64,000 nucleotides of DNA from Pseudarthrobacter sp. NIBRBAC000502770 (GTDB taxonomy: Bacteria; Actinomycetota; Actinomycetes; Actinomycetales; Micrococcaceae), in contig NZ_CP041198.1 of the NCBI RefSeq assembly GCF_006517815.1, positions 2,480,001 to 2,544,000 of the forward strand, read 5' to 3'. Both the position numbers and the translations under genes were made by a program. Below the pieces are notes generated by a model that saw only the letters and a program-made list of their open reading frames with translations, did not search any database and was not told where the DNA came from. Position 1 is the first letter of the stretch; every line of letters begins with the position of its first letter. Below are positions 60,697 through 64,000 of the stretch, one piece after another.

Positions 60697-60701
60697 CACA
60701 G

Positions 60702-61559
60702 GTGTGCTACGAATGCGGGTCGCACAGCCGCCGCAGCTTTACGCGCTTCCTCGCTGCGGGGGCCGGGCTGACTGTCCTGTCCGCCTGCACGCCTGAGGCA
60801 CCCAAGGCGGCGTCGTCGTCGTCCGCTGCTCCGTCCCCCTCCCCCTCCCCTGCGGCCGCCACCGCGTCAGCGGGCCCGACGGCGGACGCGGCCACAGTGG
60901 GCCAGCCGCCTGAGGCGCCGTCCCCCACACCGTCGCCATCGGCAGCTTTGGCACGGCAGTTTTCGCTCGATGATCCGGCGAGCCCCTGGGTCATCGTGAA
61001 CAAGCACCGGCCCCTGAAGCCGGCCGACTATGTGCCTGCCGACCTGGTGCGTCCCACCGTCGCCATTTCCGCCGCAGGTGAGGCGGCGCTGCTGAACAGC
61101 ACCACGGCAGCAGCGGCCGAGGCGATGTTCGCGGCGGCCGCGCAGGACGGTGTGGCGATGGTCCTGGCCAGCGGCTACCGTTCGTACAGCACGCAGGTGA
61201 CCACCTACAACGGGTACGTCGCGGCGCGCGGACAGGCCGACGCCGACACCGCCAGCGCGCGGCCCGGCCACTCGGAGCACCAGACCGGGTGGGCGTTCGA
61301 CATAGGGGACGGCGGGGGCGCCTGCAGCTTCCAGCCGTGCTTCGCGGAGCAGCCTGCGGCCACGTGGGCGAAGGCGAACGGGCACCGGTTTGGATTCGTG
61401 GTGCGCTACCCGTGGATGCTGCATCCCATCACGGGGTACTACTACGAGCCCTGGCACCTGCGGTATGTGGGGGTTGAGGCGGCAACGGACATGCTGAACC
61501 GCGGCATCGGTACGCTGGAGGAATACTTCGGGCTGGAAGCGGCACCGGGATACCCGTGA
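60702..61559 (+). CDS. Tat-exported VanY-type D,D-carboxypeptidase lipoprotein
   Basis: A 285-residue protein (GTG 60702). The N-terminus carries SRRSFTRFLAAGAGLTVLSAC: a twin-arginine signal with a lipobox (LSAC), so a folded, lipid-anchored enzyme is predicted. A Ser/Pro/Ala-rich linker of about 50 residues follows. The VanY/LAS domain has SGYRSYSTQ, the zinc motif SEHQTGWAFDIGD and the last ligand in PWHLRYVG. It cleaves the terminal D-Ala of peptidoglycan stems. Odd feature: the signal is preceded by a Cys pair (CYEC). Confidence 0.9.
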   Translation: MCYECGSHSRRSFTRFLAAGAGLTVLSACTPEAPKAASSSSAAPSPSPSPAAATASAGPTADAATVGQPPEAPSPTPSPSAALARQFSLDDPASPWVIVNKHRPLKPADYVPADLVRPTVAISAAGEAALLNSTTAAAAEAMFAAAAQDGVAMVLASGYRSYSTQVTTYNGYVAARGQADADTASARPGHSEHQTGWAFDIGDGGGACSFQPCFAEQPAATWAKANGHRFGFVVRYPWMLHPITGYYYEPWHLRYVGVEAATDMLNRGIGTLEEYFGLEAAPGYP

Positions 61560-61651
61560 ACGTTCCGCACGCCAATCCGGTTCCCAAGACGCGATAAGAA
61601 TTTACCGCCGCGTTATCTGAAGCACTCCCTCCGTGGGCTAGCGTGGGTCCC

Positions 61652-62056
61652 ATGCTGACAGGATTCAAGAATTTCATTATGAAGGGCAACGTCGTAGACC
61701 TTGCCGTCGCTGTTGTCATGGGTACTGCCTTCGGCGCGGTTGTAACCGCGCTGGTGAACAAGGTGCTCATGCCGTTCATTGCAGGGCTTGTGGGATCGCC
61801 GAACTTTGACAGCTTCGCCAAGGTGGACTTCAACGGCAACGCCGTGGAGTTTGGCGTCCTGCTAACCGCGATAGTCAACTTCCTGCTGATTGCCGCCGCC
61901 ATCTACTTTGTGGTGGTCATGCCCATGAACCACATGATCGAGCGCCGCAACCGCCGTCTCGGCATCAACCAGGACGTCAAGGAAGAATCTGCCGAGGACC
62001 CGCATATCGCCCTGCTGACCGAAATCCGTGACTCCCTCCAGAGCCGGAATATCTGA
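61652..62056 (+). CDS. mscL: Large-conductance mechanosensitive channel
   Basis: A 134-residue homopentameric channel that releases solutes upon hypo-osmotic stress. The start MLTGFKNFIMKGNVVDLAVAVVMG and helix 1 give the pore-lining segment, and helix 2 is AIVNFLLIAAAIYFVVVMP. The cytoplasmic C-terminal helix EDPHIALLTEIRDSLQSRN is typical. I chose ATG 61652; a GTG at 61643 is also in frame. It is followed by a strong terminator. In mycobacteria mscL lies near the Rv0985c-Rv0992c region, so its position here is not conserved. Confidence 0.96.
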   Translation: MLTGFKNFIMKGNVVDLAVAVVMGTAFGAVVTALVNKVLMPFIAGLVGSPNFDSFAKVDFNGNAVEFGVLLTAIVNFLLIAAAIYFVVVMPMNHMIERRNRRLGINQDVKEESAEDPHIALLTEIRDSLQSRNI

Positions 62057-62072
62057 CCCCGTATCCGCCCCG

Positions 62073-62112
62073 CAACTGTGGCCCGTCTCCTGATGGAGGC
62101 GGGCCACAGTTG
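62073..62112 (+). terminator. Terminator of mscL
   Basis: CAACTGTGGCCCG pairs with CGGGCCACAGTTG; the inner TCTCC / GGAGG pairs too (one G-T), giving an 18-bp stem with a TGAT loop, 16 bases after the stop codon. It is nearly identical in its central part to the hairpin at 63018-63057. Confidence 0.85.
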
Positions 62113-62311
62113 GTTGCAGATGTTAGCGGTTAGTTGGGTCCCGCGTTGTCGTGACTACCTGCGGGTCTTGCTCAGGATCGGGGCAATTTATGGGAAATTT
62201 ACGCCATTAGGTCCCCTTGTCCTATTAGGCTCAGTGCACCGCAGCCTCATTGGGGAGGCCGTGGAACCGTGGCTGCAGATGTTGGGTCTGCAACTCTCTG
62301 GAAGGCTTTTG

Positions 62312-62974
62312 ATGAAACTTCGCCAGCAGTCAACGTCAATTGACATTGAACGGGTAATTCTCGTCCCGATAATGGCGCTCTTGTTATTGTGGGCGGTCTC
62401 CGCACTGTTTTCGGGCTCGAAGGTCGCTTCGTCCTCTGCCCTCGTCACCGGGTTGCACGTCTCCTACCAAGTCCTGATGACCGTCTTTTATCTGATGGCG
62501 GTCTACTTCCTTTTGACCAGGAACTCTGCAAGCGCCCGGAGCGGGCGGATTGCTCCCACAGTCGCGGCCTACGTCGGAACCTTCCTGCCTTTCCTGCTCG
62601 CGTTTGCCGGCGGGACGGAAGTATCTGACGGTCTGGCACTTTTTTCGGTGGCCCTCATGACCCTGGGAATGGTCTTTACTGTCTGGTCCCTGATGACGCT
62701 TGGCAAGAGTTTCGGCGTGGAGCCCCAGGTAAGAACGCTCGTACAGCATGGCCCCTACCGGCTGATCCGCAACCCTCTTTACGTTGGAGAGATGATCACC
62801 CTGATCGGGGCTGTGTGCTTCAGCCCCACTCTGCTGAAGACGGCGATCCTTGTGGCACTGGCAGCCGTTCAGGCATACCGGGCAATTCAAGAGGAGCAGC
62901 TGCTGGCGGAAAACGTGCCCGAATATGCCGCATACAGGCTGCGGACTGCGCGGTTCGTGCCCGGCCTGTTCTGA
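62312..62974 (+). CDS. ICMT/PEMT-like membrane methyltransferase
   Basis: A 220-residue protein with about five membrane helices. The C-terminal signature HGPYRLIRNPLYVGEMI and RAIQEEQLL is that of isoprenylcysteine carboxyl methyltransferase/phospholipid methyltransferase families. Bacterial members act on unknown lipids or small thiols. The ATG at 62312 has a GAAGG ribosome-binding site; the frame is open further upstream across the hairpin but without coding character. Base composition is clearly lower in GC than its neighbours and it lies between two near-identical hairpins, so recent acquisition is possible. Confidence 0.86.
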   Translation: MKLRQQSTSIDIERVILVPIMALLLLWAVSALFSGSKVASSSALVTGLHVSYQVLMTVFYLMAVYFLLTRNSASARSGRIAPTVAAYVGTFLPFLLAFAGGTEVSDGLALFSVALMTLGMVFTVWSLMTLGKSFGVEPQVRTLVQHGPYRLIRNPLYVGEMITLIGAVCFSPTLLKTAILVALAAVQAYRAIQEEQLLAENVPEYAAYRLRTARFVPGLF

Positions 62975-63017
62975 CCCTGCTGATGGTCCCGGAAACCGCT
63001 TGGCAGGTCCCCCAGCG

Positions 63018-63057
63018 AAATGTGGCCCGTTTCCCTTTCGGGAGGCGGGCCACATTT
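63018..63057 (-). terminator. Terminator between ICMT-like gene and glmM
   Basis: AAATGTGGCCCG pairs with CGGGCCACATTT, and the inner TTTCCC with GGGAGG, around a TTTC loop. It serves glmM (minus) and possibly the ICMT-like gene (plus). Confidence 0.8.
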
Positions 63058-63066
63058 CTTTGGCTT

Positions 63067-64000
63067 CTAGTTTGCGGCGAGCTCCAGCGCGAGTTCGGTC
63101 CGGACCACCTGTGCGAGGTGTTCGGCAATGGACTGGGCCGTCTCTTCGTCCGCCGCCTCCACCATCACACGGACCACCGGCTCGGTGCCGGAGGGGCGGA
63201 GCAGGACTCGTCCGGTGTCACCCAGAGCGGCTTCCGCTGCCGCCACGGCCTGGGCCAGTACCTCGCTGCTGCCCACCCTGCTGCGGTCAACACCCTTGAC
63301 GTTGATGAGTACCTGCGGGAGCTTGGTCATGACCGTGGCGAGCTCCTTGAGCGGCTTCCCGGTCAGGGCCACCTGTGCTGCGAGCTGCAGGCCGGTAAGG
63401 AGCCCGTCGCCGGTAGTCGCGTGGTCGGAGAAGATCACGTGGCCGGACTGCTCGCCGCCCAGGTTGTAGCCGCCGTCGCGCATTCCTTCGAGGACGTACC
63501 GGTCCCCCACGGCTGTTTCCATAATGGTGATCCCGGCGTCACGGAGGGCGATCTTGAGGCCCAGGTTGCTCATGACGGTGGCCACGAGGACATCGTCCTT
63601 GAGCTTGCCGGCCTTCTTGAGCGCGACGGCGAGGATGGCCATGATCTGGTCGCCGTCCACCTCGTTGCCTTCATGGTCCACGGCCAGGCAGCGGTCAGCA
63701 TCGCCGTCGTGGGCGATGCCCAGGTTGGCGCCGTACTTGATGACGGCGTCCTTGAGCGGGCCGAGGTGGGTGGAACCAACACCGTCGTTGATATTCAGTC
63801 CGTCAGGATCCGCGCCGATGACGATGACGTGGGCGCCGGCGTCCTTGAAGAGCTGGGGCGAGCAGCCGCTGGCGGCACCGTTGGCGCAGTCCAGTACCAC
63901 GGTGAGGCCGTCCAGGCGGTGCGGCAGGGTGCGGAGCAGGTGGACGATGTAGCGGTCCTCCGCATCCGAGAAGCGCTGGATGCGGCCGACGTCGGGGCCG
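63067..64000 (-). CDS. glmM: Phosphoglucosamine mutase (5' part outside window)
   Basis: The C-terminal 310 codons or so; the frame stays open to the window edge. The visible part covers the end of domain 2 ([12 protein letters not shown]), the metal-binding loop [13 protein letters not shown] in domain 3, the sugar-binding [19 protein letters not shown], and the phosphate-binding loop [15 protein letters not shown] in domain 4. It converts glucosamine-6-phosphate to glucosamine-1-phosphate, next after GlmS. The active-site phospho-Ser lies outside the window. Confidence 0.96.
   Translation of the reverse strand, partial: GPDVGRIQRFSDAEDRYIVHLLRTLPHRLDGLTVVLDCANGAASGCSPQLFKDAGAHVIVIGADPDGLNINDGVGSTHLGPLKDAVIKYGANLGIAHDGDADRCLAVDHEGNEVDGDQIMAILAVALKKAGKLKDDVLVATVMSNLGLKIALRDAGITIMETAVGDRYVLEGMRDGGYNLGGEQSGHVIFSDHATTGDGLLTGLQLAAQVALTGKPLKELATVMTKLPQVLINVKGVDRSRVGSSEVLAQAVAAAEAALGDTGRVLLRPSGTEPVVRVMVEAADEETAQSIAEHLAQVVRTELALELAAN

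Overview
This window looks like chromosomal DNA of a high-GC Gram-positive bacterium of the Actinobacteria, most likely family Micrococcaceae (Arthrobacter/Pseudarthrobacter type). The grounds are the GC-rich codon use with frequent GTG starts, mycothiol synthesis (mshA) next to an actinobacterial-type ino1, a DUF222/HNH '13E12' gene, DUF3817 and THUMP-like proteins, and a gene order that repeatedly matches the Mycobacterium tuberculosis blocks Rv0991c-Rv0996 and Rv3396c-Rv3441c. No rRNA, tRNA or CRISPR array was recognised.

Layout. 1-4.4 kb: galU-rimJ-membrane protein (minus) diverging from 5-formyl-THF cyclo-ligase and an FmdB-type zinc-ribbon gene that carries its own CIRCE/HrcA operator, then an orphan SAF/CpaB-like gene. 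4.4-8.7 kb: a 1415-residue helicase-nuclease-like protein in which several catalytic motifs are altered. 8.7-21.1 kb: purine block guaA ... guaB3 ... guaB, interrupted by DUF3817-SURF1, PTS IIA-glpD, an ABC exporter and a DUF222 HNH gene. 21-34.6 kb: acyltransferase-3/SGNH, DUF389, ATP-dependent DNA ligase, DHFR-like protein, groES-groEL with two CIRCE operators, THUMP-like methyltransferase, shikimate-dehydrogenase-like protein, a NagZ-type lipoprotein and a carboxylate-amine ligase. 34.7-38.9 kb: overlapping operon alr-tsaE-tsaB-rimI-tsaD (tRNA t6A and S18 acetylation). 38.9-44.6 kb: PfkB kinase, GH4, mshA, fhs. 44.6-46.2 kb: an unusual unit in which an AbiEi/DUF559-like nuclease gene lies between two arrays of the same ~12-bp core, in opposite orientations and at ~31-32-bp spacing. 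46.2-54.9 kb: ino1 and the overlapping operon glgX/treX-treY-treZ-aldo/keto reductase. 55-64 kb: nnrDE, acpS, glmS, coaA, a Tat-lipoprotein VanY, mscL, an ICMT-like methyltransferase and the 3' part of glmM.

How the genes work together. glmS and glmM feed UDP-GlcNAc, which with inositol phosphate from Ino1 is the substrate pair of MshA (mycothiol). galU supplies UDP-glucose. TreX/Y/Z convert glycogen-type glucan to trehalose. guaB and guaA make GMP. alr, VanY and NagZ act on cell-wall precursors or turnover. groESL and the FmdB-type protein appear to share HrcA control.

The most unusual items are the repeat-flanked nuclease gene (44626-46187) and the large helicase-like protein with a Lys-to-Gln Walker A change.
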